This document shows positions 1-8,029 of a stretch of 11,196 nucleotides of DNA, piece by piece (positions within the stretch are counted from its first letter, which is position 1; every line of letters starts with the position of its first letter). Origin of the DNA: Clostridia bacterium (GTDB lineage Bacteria > Bacillota_A > Clostridia > Lachnospirales > Cellulosilyticaceae); contig JARBTY010000091.1 in NCBI GenBank assembly GCA_029239935.1, positions 1 through 11,196 of the forward strand, read 5' to 3'. The position numbers and the translations under genes are program-made. A model generated the notes under the pieces. It saw only the letters and a program-made list of their open reading frames with translations. It had not been told where the DNA came from and did no database searches.

Positions 1-521
1 TTTTTTTCGTTAAATTTGCTTGAAAGTATATGCATCAACAGGTTAGAAAGGTGAGTGGAAGTACATACACTAGAGTAGGTGTCGCTTACGCTTGAAAGGG
101 TCATCAGGTGGTTATGGTATTCCTCTAAGGGCAAAGGGTCAATGACAACAATAGCATGATACTGAGCTTCCATAATAAGATCCATATACGTTTTTGCACA
201 CATTCCACCAAAATGTATCCATCTAAAAACCCATGGTTCTTTTGAAAACGATTTATAATAATGATATTTAGTACAATCAATCATAACTACAGTATAAGGT
301 TTTAAGGCATAATCACTGTCGTCGTATTTTAAATAGCCCTCCCCAGAACACGTATAAATAAGCAAATACGTGTTCTTTTCATCTCTTTGAGTAAAATAAT
401 TTTGGCCTGCGTAAAACATACCTACTTCAGTCATATAAAAAGGCAGTTTGTAAGAAGCGGTATGAGGTGTGATGGTAACCCATTTGGAATCACTAGATAA
501 ATCTAATTGATATTCAAACAT
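1..521 (-). CDS. AraC-family transcriptional regulator, N-terminal sensing domain (partial, runs off left edge)
   Basis: Read on the minus strand from the ATG at 521-519, the frame stays open through 173 complete codons to the window edge. A strong GGAGGT Shine-Dalgarno (528-533) lies 6 nt upstream of this ATG. The protein starts MFEYQLDLSS and contains the pattern of the AraC-type cupin sensing domain: an early 'FYAGQNYFTQR' strand, 'YLLIYTCSGEGYLKY', then 'WVFRWIHFGG' near residues 93-102. In this family the N-terminal beta-barrel binds a sugar or other effector and a C-terminal double HTH binds DNA; the HTH part would lie beyond position 1 and is not seen. The gene is divergent from the isomerase at 815 with a 293-base shared control region, the usual layout for a local sugar-responsive activator. 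Effector and targets are inferred, not shown. Family assignment is fairly firm. Confidence 0.85.
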   Translation of the reverse strand, partial: MFEYQLDLSSDSKWVTITPHTASYKLPFYMTEVGMFYAGQNYFTQRDEKNTYLLIYTCSGEGYLKYDDSDYALKPYTVVMIDCTKYHYYKSFSKEPWVFRWIHFGGMCAKTYMDLIMEAQYHAIVVIDPLPLEEYHNHLMTLSSVSDTYSSVCTSTHLSNLLMHILSSKFNEK

Positions 522-621
522 ATATAGACCTCCAATTATGAATAGTTGAGAATAAAGAAGGGCAGTTTTAAATAGAGATAATAAATAACAATATTATTAT
601 ATTTTTGAGCAACATAGGTGA

Positions 622-650
622 TTGAAGTTGCTGATTTAAAGCCGTATACT
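622..650 (+). promoter_or_regulatory. Sigma-A-type promoter for the isomerase gene
   Basis: TTGAAG (622-627) and TATACT (645-650) are separated by 17 bases, close to the consensus TTGACA-17-TATAAT. Transcription would start near 656-658, leaving a leader of about 157 nt before the ATG at 815. The leader is very A+T-rich and holds a weak inverted repeat (AGTAAT at 725-730, ATTACT at 745-750). No clear promoter for the divergent AraC gene could be picked out in the same gap. Confidence 0.6.
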
Positions 651-814
651 AAAGATAAATATAGTCATAATATATAATAAAAAACTGATAAAATCAATAA
701 ATATATTGAATATATTTTAAAAAAAGTAATTTATTTATAAAAAGATTACTATGAAGGCAGGTTTATTAGATAGCAATATTTTATTATTATAGAAAGGCTA
801 AGGAGGTTTATAAA

Positions 815-2317
815 ATGAGTGACATGCAACGTTTAAAACCCATTAAGAAAGCAAGAATCGGCTTATACAGCGGAGGGCTTAAAGCCTATTGGGCTCAATT
901 TGAAGGGATGAAGGAGAGATTAATCGCTTATGGCAAGTTTATAGAGGATAATCTTTCAGAGTTTGGAGAGGTGTACAATTTTGGCCTTGTGGATGATGAG
1001 ATAACAGGAAGGGCAGCAGGAGAGTGGTTTAATGAGAAAAATGTAGATATTATTTTCAGTCATTCAGCCACTTACTATTTGAGTACAACGATACTTCCTT
1101 TACATCAAATTTGTAAAGCACCAGTTATTTTGCTCAATCTGCAGCCTACAGCTCAGATGAATTATGCAAAGACTTCTACTGGGGAATGGCTTGCTCATTG
1201 CGGAGCCTGCCCGGTTCCAGAAATCGCCAATGCTTTTAACAGAGCAGGCATTAAATGCAAGATAATTAATGGATTGTTAGGTCTTAAGGAAACACCTGCT
1301 ATATCCGTAACGGATGAAGTCACGTACAATAGGCCAGAGGCTATTGCAGCGTGGAAAGAAATCAAAGAATGGGCGATGGCAGCTACAGTTAAAAGAACAC
1401 TTCAACATGCAAGATTCGGTTTCCTGGGAAATAATTATAGCGGAATGTTAGATATGTATAGCGATTTTACAATGCTTCAAGCGCAGCTAGGTATCCATGT
1501 TGAAATACTTGAGATGTGTGATTTAGAGAGGAGTTTAAATAAGATAACAGAAGAGGAAATCACGGCCAAACTTAAGCAGGTAGAAAAGTTCTTTGCTATT
1601 TCAGGAGATTCGCCTTCAGATCCTATTGCTAAAAAACCTACAGAAGAGCAGCTGAGATGGGCATGTAAAATAGCAGCAGCGCAGGAAAGAATGGTTAAAG
1701 AATATGATTTGGATGCCATAGCCTATTATTATCATGGAAGTGATGATAATCATTATGAACAAGTACAAGGCGGCTTTATTGTGGGACATTCACTCCTTAC
1801 AGCAGCAGGCGTGCCTTGCGCTGGTGAAGGGGATTTAAAGACAGCAGTAGCGATGAAAATATGTGATACCTTAGAAAAAGGCGGGAGTTTTACAGAGATT
1901 GTTGCGGTAGACTATATAGAAGAAACCATTATTCTTGGACATGACGGGCCCTTCCATATTCAAATATCAGATGGCAAACCAGTTTTAAGAGGTATGGGAG
2001 TTTTTCATGGCAAAAAAGGGACGGGTGTATCAGTCGAAGCTCACGTTGTTTCAGGTGCAGTAACGACCTTAGGCGTGACACAAACCCTAGACGGTAAAGT
2101 AAAGTTTAATATCAGTGAAGGCCAAGCAGTTAAAGCACCTATTCTTACGATTGGTAATACACAGACCCATGTAAAATTTCCAATTCACCCAGACAGGTAC
2201 ATGGATAAATGGTTTGCAGAGGCGCCTACCCATCATTGTGCTATGAGTGTAGGGCACAATGCAGCACTTTTTGAAAAAGTAGCTTATATTTTGGATATTA
2301 GTAAAGCAATTGTATAG
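815..2317 (+). CDS. L-arabinose/L-fucose isomerase family protein (aldose-ketose isomerase, substrate unassigned)
   Basis: This 500-residue cytoplasmic protein belongs to the AraA/FucI superfamily, metal-dependent enzymes that interconvert an aldose and a ketose. Length equals that of E. coli AraA (500). By motif comparison from memory with AraA, the metal/catalytic set Glu306-Glu333-His350-His450 corresponds here to E338 (in AGEGDLKTA), E361 (in GGSFTE), H376 (in LGHDGP) and H473 or H474 (in PTHHCAMSVGH), so the active site looks intact. N-terminal and central regions are those of the divergent 'L-fucose/L-arabinose isomerase family' rather than canonical AraA or the longer FucI. The ATG at 815 has a near-perfect AGGAGGT 7 nt upstream. 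It sits ahead of rhaA with a 179-base gap that has no obvious terminator, so read-through is possible. The true sugar (L-arabinose, L-fucose, D-arabinose, L-rhamnose or another) cannot be read from the sequence. Confidence 0.88.
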   Translation: MSDMQRLKPIKKARIGLYSGGLKAYWAQFEGMKERLIAYGKFIEDNLSEFGEVYNFGLVDDEITGRAAGEWFNEKNVDIIFSHSATYYLSTTILPLHQICKAPVILLNLQPTAQMNYAKTSTGEWLAHCGACPVPEIANAFNRAGIKCKIINGLLGLKETPAISVTDEVTYNRPEAIAAWKEIKEWAMAATVKRTLQHARFGFLGNNYSGMLDMYSDFTMLQAQLGIHVEILEMCDLERSLNKITEEEITAKLKQVEKFFAISGDSPSDPIAKKPTEEQLRWACKIAAAQERMVKEYDLDAIAYYYHGSDDNHYEQVQGGFIVGHSLLTAAGVPCAGEGDLKTAVAMKICDTLEKGGSFTEIVAVDYIEETIILGHDGPFHIQISDGKPVLRGMGVFHGKKGTGVSVEAHVVSGAVTTLGVTQTLDGKVKFNISEGQAVKAPILTIGNTQTHVKFPIHPDRYMDKWFAEAPTHHCAMSVGHNAALFEKVAYILDISKAIV

Positions 2318-2382
2318 TTTGACTAGTTTACATGATGTTTCATAGACAAAATCCTGTAATTTGAGTGTTTGATAAGAAATGC

Positions 2383-2398
2383 TTGAAAACGGTTTTAT
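2383..2398 (+). promoter_or_regulatory. cre-like catabolite control site overlapping the rhaA -35
   Basis: TTGAAAACGGTTTTAT matches the degenerate cre consensus WTGNAANCGNWWNCAW at every fixed position except one (T in place of the second-half C). In Firmicutes, CcpA with HPr-Ser-P binds cre to repress sugar-use genes when preferred sugars are present. Overlap with the candidate -35 box is a repressing position. Confidence 0.5.
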
Positions 2399-2411
2399 GC
2401 AATGGTAAGAT
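2383..2411 (+). promoter_or_regulatory. Candidate sigma-A promoter for rhaA
   Basis: TTGAAA (2383-2388) and TAAGAT (2406-2411) are separated by 17 bases. The -35 matches consensus at five of six positions, the -10 at four of six. This gives rhaA its own start point about 80 nt upstream of its GTG codon. The -35 element coincides with the first half of a cre-like motif, which would fit repression by CcpA. Confidence 0.5.
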
Positions 2412-2425
2412 GTAAATAGAAACAG

Positions 2426-2453
2426 TGAAAACATTTTCATGAAATTATTTTCA
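2426..2453 (+). promoter_or_regulatory. Two abutting cre-like palindromes downstream of the rhaA promoter
   Basis: TGAAAACATTTTCA (2426-2439) and TGAAATTATTTTCA (2440-2453) lie end to end, each a 14-base near-palindrome of the form TGAAAN..TTTTCA. They lack the central CG of the classical cre but keep the outer TGAAA/TTTCA arms, and lie just downstream of the likely start site, where a bound repressor would block elongation. Binding by CcpA or by another LacI-type repressor would both be consistent. Confidence 0.42.
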
Positions 2454-2482
2454 TATACAATTCACACAAAATAATAAGCTAT

Positions 2483-2499
2483 AGGGAGGAATTAATGTG
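2483..2499 (+). promoter_or_regulatory. Ribosome binding site that fixes a GTG start for rhaA
   Basis: AGGGAGG (2483-2489) lies 7 nt before GTG at 2497-2499. An ATG overlaps it at 2495-2497 but is followed at once by TGA in that frame, so it cannot start the protein. Only the GTG opens the rhaA frame at the right spacing. Confidence 0.85.
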
Positions 2500-3762
2500 A
2501 CAGATAAAGAAAGAATTATACAAGCCTATGAGCTGGCAAAAGAAACCTATAAAAAATGGGGAGTAGATGTAGAAAAAGCGCTGGATCAAGTGGAAGCTAT
2601 TCCTATATCACTGCATTGCTGGCAAGGAGATGATGTAACTGGTTTTGAAAATCCAGATGCACAGCTTACCGGAGGTATTCAAGCCACTGGTAATTATCCA
2701 GGCAAGGCCAAAACACCAGAACAATTGAGGTCAGATATTGATAAAGCAATGTCACTTATTCCAGGAGTATTGAGACTTAACCTCCATGCGCTTTATGCAG
2801 AAACAAACGGAGAGAAAGTAGAACGGGATGAACTGAAGCCAGAACATTTTACAAACTGGGTGAATTGGGCAAAAGATAAAGGCATTGGTCTGGATTTTAA
2901 CCCTAGCTGTTTTTCACACGATAAGAGCAGTGATGGATTTACCCTTGCACATCACAATGAGGAAATTAGAAACTTCTGGATCAGACACTGCATCGCATCT
3001 CGTAAAATCGCAGAGTACTTTGGTAAAGAGCTTGGAACACCAGCAGTAACAAATGTATGGATTCCAGATGGCTATAAAGATATTCCAGTTGATAGGACAG
3101 CGCCAAGACAAAGACTTAAAGATTCTTTAGATCAAATCTTTGCAGTAGAAATTGACGAAGCGTATAATCTAGATGCTGTAGAGTCAAAAGTATTTGGTAT
3201 TGGTTCTGAAAGTTATGTAGTTGGTTCAAATGAATTCTATATGGGTTATGCGACAGCAAACAAAAAGCTCCTTTGTCTGGATGCAGGACATTTCCATCCG
3301 ACAGAAGTTATTTCAGATAAAGTTTCTGCAGTTATGCAATTTGTAGATCAAATATTACTACATGTGAGCAGACCAGTAAGATGGGATAGTGACCATGTGG
3401 TTATCTTAAATGATGAGCTCATCGCTATTGCTCAAGAATTAGTAAGGGGCAATTACTTAGGCAGAACCCACATTGGACTGGATTTCTTTGATGCGAGCAT
3501 CAACCGTATTGCAGCATGGGTTATCGGAACACGTAATATGAGAAAAGCCCTATTATTTGCACTCCTTGAGCCAACAGATTATCTAAGGAAACTGGAAAAT
3601 GATGGAGACTATACCTCTAGACTTGCAGTATTAGAAGAGATGAAAACAACACCTTTTTCAGCAATATGGGATTATTATCTGATGAGTAATGATATGCCTG
3701 TAGGAGCTGATTGGATTAAAGAAATAAAGGCCTATGAAGAAGCTGTATTATTAAAGAGATAA
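2497..3762 (+). CDS. rhaA: L-rhamnose isomerase
   Basis: RhaA converts L-rhamnose to L-rhamnulose in the cytoplasm, the first step of rhamnose breakdown, with a divalent metal (usually Mn2+). The 421-residue product is collinear with the 419-residue E. coli enzyme along its whole length, including the blocks [86 protein letters not shown] and [20 protein letters not shown]. Metal ligands and catalytic residues known for E. coli (E234, D267, H270, H294, D302, D304, D334) fall at E229, D262, H265, H289, D297, D299 and D329, all conserved. Translation begins at GTG. The gene is followed 22 bases on by a strong terminator, so it ends its transcript. Rhamnulose kinase and aldolase genes are not in the window. 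Identification is secure. Confidence 0.98.
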   Translation: MTDKERIIQAYELAKETYKKWGVDVEKALDQVEAIPISLHCWQGDDVTGFENPDAQLTGGIQATGNYPGKAKTPEQLRSDIDKAMSLIPGVLRLNLHALYAETNGEKVERDELKPEHFTNWVNWAKDKGIGLDFNPSCFSHDKSSDGFTLAHHNEEIRNFWIRHCIASRKIAEYFGKELGTPAVTNVWIPDGYKDIPVDRTAPRQRLKDSLDQIFAVEIDEAYNLDAVESKVFGIGSESYVVGSNEFYMGYATANKKLLCLDAGHFHPTEVISDKVSAVMQFVDQILLHVSRPVRWDSDHVVILNDELIAIAQELVRGNYLGRTHIGLDFFDASINRIAAWVIGTRNMRKALLFALLEPTDYLRKLENDGDYTSRLAVLEEMKTTPFSAIWDYYLMSNDMPVGADWIKEIKAYEEAVLLKR

Positions 3763-3784
3763 AGAGTTATTTGGCACTTTGAGT

Positions 3785-3825
3785 AAAAACCAGCCTATTT
3801 TGATTGTTAAGATAGGCTGGTTTTT
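3785..3825 (+). terminator. Rho-independent terminator after rhaA
   Basis: A perfect 14-bp stem (3785-3798 with 3812-3825) has a 13-nt loop, a GC-containing core (CCAGCCTAT/ATAGGCTGG) and a T-run on its 3' side. The A-run on the 5' side would pair with it, so it might also work on the opposite strand, but no convergent gene is present. Confidence 0.92.
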
Positions 3826-3873
3826 AATATAAAAAATAATAGTAGAAATAAGTCGTAATTTAGCGATTATATA

Positions 3874-3902
3874 TTGAAAATTTATGAAACAAGCTTTATG
3901 AT
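3874..3902 (+). promoter_or_regulatory. Sigma-A-type promoter for the chemotaxis gene
   Basis: TTGAAA (3874-3879) and TATGAT (3897-3902) are 17 bases apart, each five of six to consensus. The start would be near 3909, about 115 nt before the ATG at 4024. I saw no convincing motility sigma factor (sigma-D/sigma-28) promoter here, which suggests control with metabolism rather than with flagellar genes. Confidence 0.6.
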
Positions 3903-4023
3903 AGAATATATATTAGTAAAATTAAACAATACATATTTTGATATATTTAATAATTTGTATAAAATAATCAAGAGAGTATAAATCTTTTTTAGTAGACTAA
4001 GGGAAAAGCCAGGGGGGATTATT

Positions 4024-6138
4024 ATGTTTAGAAATAACTTTCAGCAAAAAAATAAGTCGAAAAGAGCATTAGGATACAAAAAAATAAAACTTGCAAATCA
4101 ATTAATAGCCCTATTTTTAATAGTGGGTATTACGCCTTCGCTTATATCCAATTTATACAATCAGGTGCAGATGGCAGAGACGATGCAGGCCTCTTTGGGG
4201 ATATCTGCCAAAAAAATGATAGAGCAGGCGGTTTATAATCTGGATGGCGCGGCTAATGCAATAACGCCTATTATGAATAAAATTGTTTTGGGTATGGGTT
4301 TCAAAAGGTATGTAGTAGACCGTGATCAATTAGGAGTGGATGAGGGAATCATACTTAAAAATAAGATAGATAATGATGCTTTTTCTTCTTTGACACTCAA
4401 TAAAAACATCAGTGGAATCATTACAGTATCTAACAACAAACTGTTGTATAGTATGGCAGGCGGAAGTAATAGTGCCATGGATAATGCAGGGGTAAATCGT
4501 GCCTTGGAGGAGTATTTTATCAGTGATGCTTTTAAAAATAGTGACATTTACAAACAAATTGTTGAAGTTTCTAGTGCCAGAACGATTTGGTTTCTTGCTG
4601 ATGCAGGAGAAACTAAACGTATCTGTGTTGCTAAAAAAATAAATGAAAGTAAGGACATCAATGAAGCAGTTATCAGTTTGTTTCCTATAAGCTACAGTTA
4701 TTATGAAACCGTACTTGGGAAAGCAAGTATAGACAGTAATATTCCTATTTTACTTGTCGATACAGAGGGGATCATTGGATTTTCTAATAATCCTGACTTA
4801 ATTGGTGCTGCTTTAGATGAAGAGCAAATGAGCCTGCTTGCAAAAGCACAGTCTGTCGGAGAATTATCAGGAACAATAGCTAATAGGAGTACAGTGATGA
4901 GTTATGGCCTATGTATCAATGGGTGGACACTTGTGATGGATGCGCCGATGGCAATACTGATGCGGGATATGTATAAAACAAGAAATGGTATAATCCTCAT
5001 GTTAGCGGTGTTTATACTGCTGGTGGTTATCATGAGTCTTTTAATAAGCAAAAAAATAGCATCGCCTATTAAAACGATGGCTGTTTATATGGGAGAAATA
5101 GAAAAGGGTAACTTAAATGTAGGCAGGGATATAAAGGAAAATATTAAAATTTCCAATGCAGAGACCTATCAACTTGTAGAGGGTTTTAGCAGTATGATTA
5201 CCACATTAAGGCAGCTTATTAATGATGCTAAAGAGGTTACCTCTGTAGTAGAAGAAAATACTGTTTCATTGGAACAGGTTGCCGCAAGTACAGCTGAGTC
5301 AGCTCATGATATAGAAATTGCAGTAGACCATATTGCTAAAGGAGCACAGGTACAAAATGAGCAGATAGACAACTCTATAAAGCTGATGGAAGAATTGTCT
5401 CAAGCTATTAATGAGGTTATGAGAAGCATTTACAATATAAAAGATGCCTCTCAAGTGACAACGGAAATGAGTACAGCGACAATGACAAAACTAAAAGTGC
5501 TGTCAGGTCAATCCCGAGATACAATAGCAACCAGCCATGCAGTAAGTTTGCAAGTGAAAGATTTAGGAGAAGAAGCAAATAACATCGGAAATATCCTGAA
5601 TTTGATAAAGGGCATTAACAATCAAACCAATTTACTGTCATTAAATGCAGCGATAGAAGCAGCACGTGCTGGAGAATCGGGGAAGGGATTCGCAGTGGTT
5701 GCGGAAGAAATTAGAAAGTTATCTTATCAGACGGAGGAAGCTATATCAACGATTGCGGCTACGGTAGAAAAGATTCAGAGTAAAAAAGAAGAAACACTTA
5801 TAGGCCTTCAAAAGGCTGTTGATGTTTTTGATAAACAAGGGCCTGTGGTTCAAGAAACAAATGAAACGTTTACTGCAATACATACTCATATGCAAAATAT
5901 TAATGAGAAGATCAATCATGTCACGAATGTTTTGCAGCAGGTTGTTCATGAGAAAGATGATGTTACCTATAGGATGAAGGAAATAGCTGATATTGTTGAA
6001 CAGGCAGCCAGTGTAACACAAGAGGTAAGTGCGGAGACTGTAGAACAAAGCCAATATTCTGCACAAATAACAGCTATGACAAAAAAACTTTCAGAAACGG
6101 TCAATGAATTAAAAAGAGCTTATAATAAATTTAATTAG
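4024..6138 (+). CDS. Methyl-accepting chemotaxis protein with extracellular (Cache-like) sensor domain
   Basis: This 704-residue transmembrane receptor should relay an outside signal to CheA/CheW. A basic N-terminus leads into TM1 (about residues 24-44), then about 275 extracellular residues, TM2 (about 322-342), a HAMP linker (about 343-400) and a long cytoplasmic coiled coil. The hairpin tip is unmistakable at about 530-575: [20 protein letters not shown] followed by [15 protein letters not shown]. The size and two-TM layout suit a double Cache ligand domain, though I could not identify it by a specific motif. There is no CheR-tethering pentapeptide at the C-terminus (it ends AYNKFN). The ATG follows AGGGGGG (4011-4017) at 6 nt. 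It has its own promoter and terminator and lies between rhamnose isomerase and a sugar-sensing operon, suggesting a sugar or binding-protein ligand; that is inference. Confidence 0.95.
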   Translation: MFRNNFQQKNKSKRALGYKKIKLANQLIALFLIVGITPSLISNLYNQVQMAETMQASLGISAKKMIEQAVYNLDGAANAITPIMNKIVLGMGFKRYVVDRDQLGVDEGIILKNKIDNDAFSSLTLNKNISGIITVSNNKLLYSMAGGSNSAMDNAGVNRALEEYFISDAFKNSDIYKQIVEVSSARTIWFLADAGETKRICVAKKINESKDINEAVISLFPISYSYYETVLGKASIDSNIPILLVDTEGIIGFSNNPDLIGAALDEEQMSLLAKAQSVGELSGTIANRSTVMSYGLCINGWTLVMDAPMAILMRDMYKTRNGIILMLAVFILLVVIMSLLISKKIASPIKTMAVYMGEIEKGNLNVGRDIKENIKISNAETYQLVEGFSSMITTLRQLINDAKEVTSVVEENTVSLEQVAASTAESAHDIEIAVDHIAKGAQVQNEQIDNSIKLMEELSQAINEVMRSIYNIKDASQVTTEMSTATMTKLKVLSGQSRDTIATSHAVSLQVKDLGEEANNIGNILNLIKGINNQTNLLSLNAAIEAARAGESGKGFAVVAEEIRKLSYQTEEAISTIAATVEKIQSKKEETLIGLQKAVDVFDKQGPVVQETNETFTAIHTHMQNINEKINHVTNVLQQVVHEKDDVTYRMKEIADIVEQAASVTQEVSAETVEQSQYSAQITAMTKKLSETVNELKRAYNKFN

Positions 6139-6164
6139 CAGATGAGAAGGTTGAAAAGCTCTAG

Positions 6165-6200
6165 AAAAACGCTTAAGGGACAGATGCTTTAAGCGTTTTT
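6165..6200 (+). terminator. Rho-independent terminator after the chemotaxis gene
   Basis: A 12-bp perfect stem (6165-6176 with 6189-6200, AAAAACGCTTAA against TTAAGCGTTTTT) with a 12-nt loop ends in a T-run. It lies 26 bases after the MCP stop codon, making that gene a single-gene transcript. Confidence 0.88.
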
Positions 6201-6268
6201 GTTACAGAAAAAAATAGCAGAATAACCTATAAAATAAGAGTCCATACTTAAATAATATAAAGTTTTAA

Positions 6269-6298
6269 TTGTAAAAAACATTAAAAGTACATTATAAT
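6269..6298 (+). promoter_or_regulatory. Sigma-A-type promoter for the sensing operon
   Basis: TTGTAA (6269-6274) and a perfect TATAAT (6293-6298) are 18 bases apart. Transcription would begin near 6305, about 125 nt before the response regulator's ATG. The rest of the 6201-6429 gap shows only A+T-rich sequence. Confidence 0.6.
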
Positions 6299-6429
6299 GG
6301 GTATAAAATATAACCAACAAATAAGAGTAGGGAATTTTAGAGTACTGTTTTAAACTTATAAAATTATCTATTATATAAGTAGTTAGCTGTAACAAATTAA
6401 CATTGATAGGGGAAGGTGCAGATAAAACT

Positions 6430-8019
6430 ATGTATAGAATAGTGTTGATCGATGATGAAGATGTTGTTAGAAAAGGTATGAGGGATTTGGTGCCCTGGGA
6501 AGAACTGGGGTTAGAAATGATGGGTGATGCCGGTGACGGAGAAAAAGGTCTGGAGCTCATTCAGAGGGTGATGCCCCATATTATTTTTCTGGATATTAAT
6601 ATGCCTAAAATGGATGGCATGAAACTGACCAAGATTGTAAGAGAGACTTATCCGGATATGAAAATAGTACTTATTACAGGATATGATGAATTTAGTTATG
6701 CAAGAGAAGCCCTAAGACTTGGAGTGGAGGATTATATTCTGAAACCTATTACAAAAGATGAAGTCGTTACCTTGCTGGAAAAAATAATCACTAAATTAAA
6801 GGGTGAGCAGGAAGAAGAAAAAAAACAAAAATTTATAGAGGAAAAGATTAAGCAGTCTTATGATCTTATGAGACAAAGATGTATTGAGCAACTCCTATTT
6901 AATGAAATAGATGAGGCACTTATTATCAAAAAGACTAGAAGTGCAGATATTCCCTTTGACAAGATGTATTATAGCGTTGCATTAATAGATTATGATCATT
7001 TTATAAAAGGCCTTGGCTGTAATGAAAATGAAATAACCTTTTTTGCAATACAAAATATAGCTGACGAAATTGTTAAAAAAAATGAATGGGGCGTTACCTT
7101 TGAAATAAACGGCATTAATGGTATTCTTTATTATACTGATGAAGGACAAGGTTTATCAGATACTTACAAAACAAGATTAGAGTATATAAAAAATACAATC
7201 ACACAATACTTAGATATAACTATTACGGTCGGTATGGGAAAGCTGGTTCATGCTATAGGAGATATTCATGTAGCCTACAAAACAGCCAATGAAGCCCTTA
7301 TCAATAGATTTTTTATCGGTACCAATAAAATTATAGCGACTGAGTCCTATCCAAAATTAGAACACATTTCCTATGAAAATGAATGGCTGGAATGGGAAGA
7401 AAGACTTATAAGTGCTATGAAGGATCCTAAAAGATTTAATGAGGTTTTGGAAGAGATTGATATTAAGATGGAAGAATTCAGAATGTCTATCGAATCATGT
7501 CAGGAGATATGGCATATTTTAATTAGCACAATGCTTAAGAAGTTTGTACAAATTGATGAAAGAGTTACAGAACTTTTCCCTAACAGCATCAATATTATGA
7601 CGGAGATTAAAAGCAAAAAAACGATTGAAGCTATAAAATCATGGGTCTATAACTTATATATAAGCTGTACTAACTATATAGAGGAGCAGGCTTCTCCTAA
7701 TAAAATACATCTACAAAACATCACGCGTTTTGTAGAGAACAATTACCATATTCCAGACCTATCTGTTAATAGGGTATGTAAAGAGGTACACCTAAGTCCT
7801 AGTTATTTCAGTAGCGTATTTAAAAAAGCTACAGGAGGCACGTTTATTCAGTTCGTTACTGATTATAGACTAGAAAAAGCTAAAGAAATGCTTAAATACA
7901 CATCTTTTAAAACATATGAGATAGCTGAAAAAGTAGGTTATCAGGATCCACAGTATTTCAGTACCCTATTTAGAAAACAATTTAAAATGACACCGTCAGA
8001 ATATAGAAAAAAGGAATAG
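6430..8019 (+). CDS. YesN-type response regulator (CheY receiver + AraC-type DNA-binding domain)
   Basis: A 529-residue cytoplasmic transcription regulator, phosphorylated by the neighbouring kinase. The receiver domain (about 1-125) has the acidic pair D8/D9, phospho-acceptor D55 (in IIFLDINMPKMDG), T83 and K105 (in YILKP), all intact. A middle region of about 300 residues without a clear motif follows, as in the YesN family. The C-terminal 105 residues carry two AraC-type helix-turn-helix units: LSVNRVCKEVHLSPSYFSSV and KTYEIAEKVGYQDPQYFSTL, ending FKMTPSEYRKKE. The frame can be extended to a TTG at 6403, but the ATG at 6430 gives the usual receiver N-terminus (MYRIVLIDDE) and has GGAAGGTG 11 nt upstream, so I prefer it. 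It is followed after 10 bases by the kinase gene. It probably activates the sugar ABC transporter genes starting near 11005. Confidence 0.95.
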   Translation: MYRIVLIDDEDVVRKGMRDLVPWEELGLEMMGDAGDGEKGLELIQRVMPHIIFLDINMPKMDGMKLTKIVRETYPDMKIVLITGYDEFSYAREALRLGVEDYILKPITKDEVVTLLEKIITKLKGEQEEEKKQKFIEEKIKQSYDLMRQRCIEQLLFNEIDEALIIKKTRSADIPFDKMYYSVALIDYDHFIKGLGCNENEITFFAIQNIADEIVKKNEWGVTFEINGINGILYYTDEGQGLSDTYKTRLEYIKNTITQYLDITITVGMGKLVHAIGDIHVAYKTANEALINRFFIGTNKIIATESYPKLEHISYENEWLEWEERLISAMKDPKRFNEVLEEIDIKMEEFRMSIESCQEIWHILISTMLKKFVQIDERVTELFPNSINIMTEIKSKKTIEAIKSWVYNLYISCTNYIEEQASPNKIHLQNITRFVENNYHIPDLSVNRVCKEVHLSPSYFSSVFKKATGGTFIQFVTDYRLEKAKEMLKYTSFKTYEIAEKVGYQDPQYFSTLFRKQFKMTPSEYRKKE

Positions 8020-8029
8020 AGGTTTAAGC

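Noticed and set aside
1477..1719. Minus-strand open frame of 80 codons inside the first isomerase
   Set aside because: It is antisense to a well-conserved enzyme, has no recognisable domain or ribosome site, and reads as a shadow of the sense codons.
2087..2440. Minus-strand open frame of 117 codons across the isomerase end and the rhaA control region
   Set aside because: It overlaps conserved coding sequence and the cre/promoter region, has no family resemblance, and is cysteine/phenylalanine-rich as expected from antisense A+T-rich DNA.
3841..3872. Possible motility sigma factor promoter before the chemotaxis gene (GCGATTAT near 3863)
   Set aside because: The -10 resemblance is partial and no TAAA-type -35 lies at the right spacing; the sigma-A promoter at 3874-3902 is much better.
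5746..6066. Minus-strand open frame of 106 codons within the chemotaxis gene
   Set aside because: It lies opposite the conserved signalling coiled coil and shows no coding character of its own.
6403..6429. TTG start at 6403 adding nine residues to the response regulator
   Set aside because: The extra codons overlap the ribosome binding sequence, and receiver domains of this family begin at MYRIVLIDDE, which matches the ATG at 6430.
6189..6560. Minus-strand open frame of 123 codons over the sensing-operon promoter
   Set aside because: It runs through the MCP terminator, the perfect TATAAT promoter and the receiver domain, with low-complexity composition and no domain.
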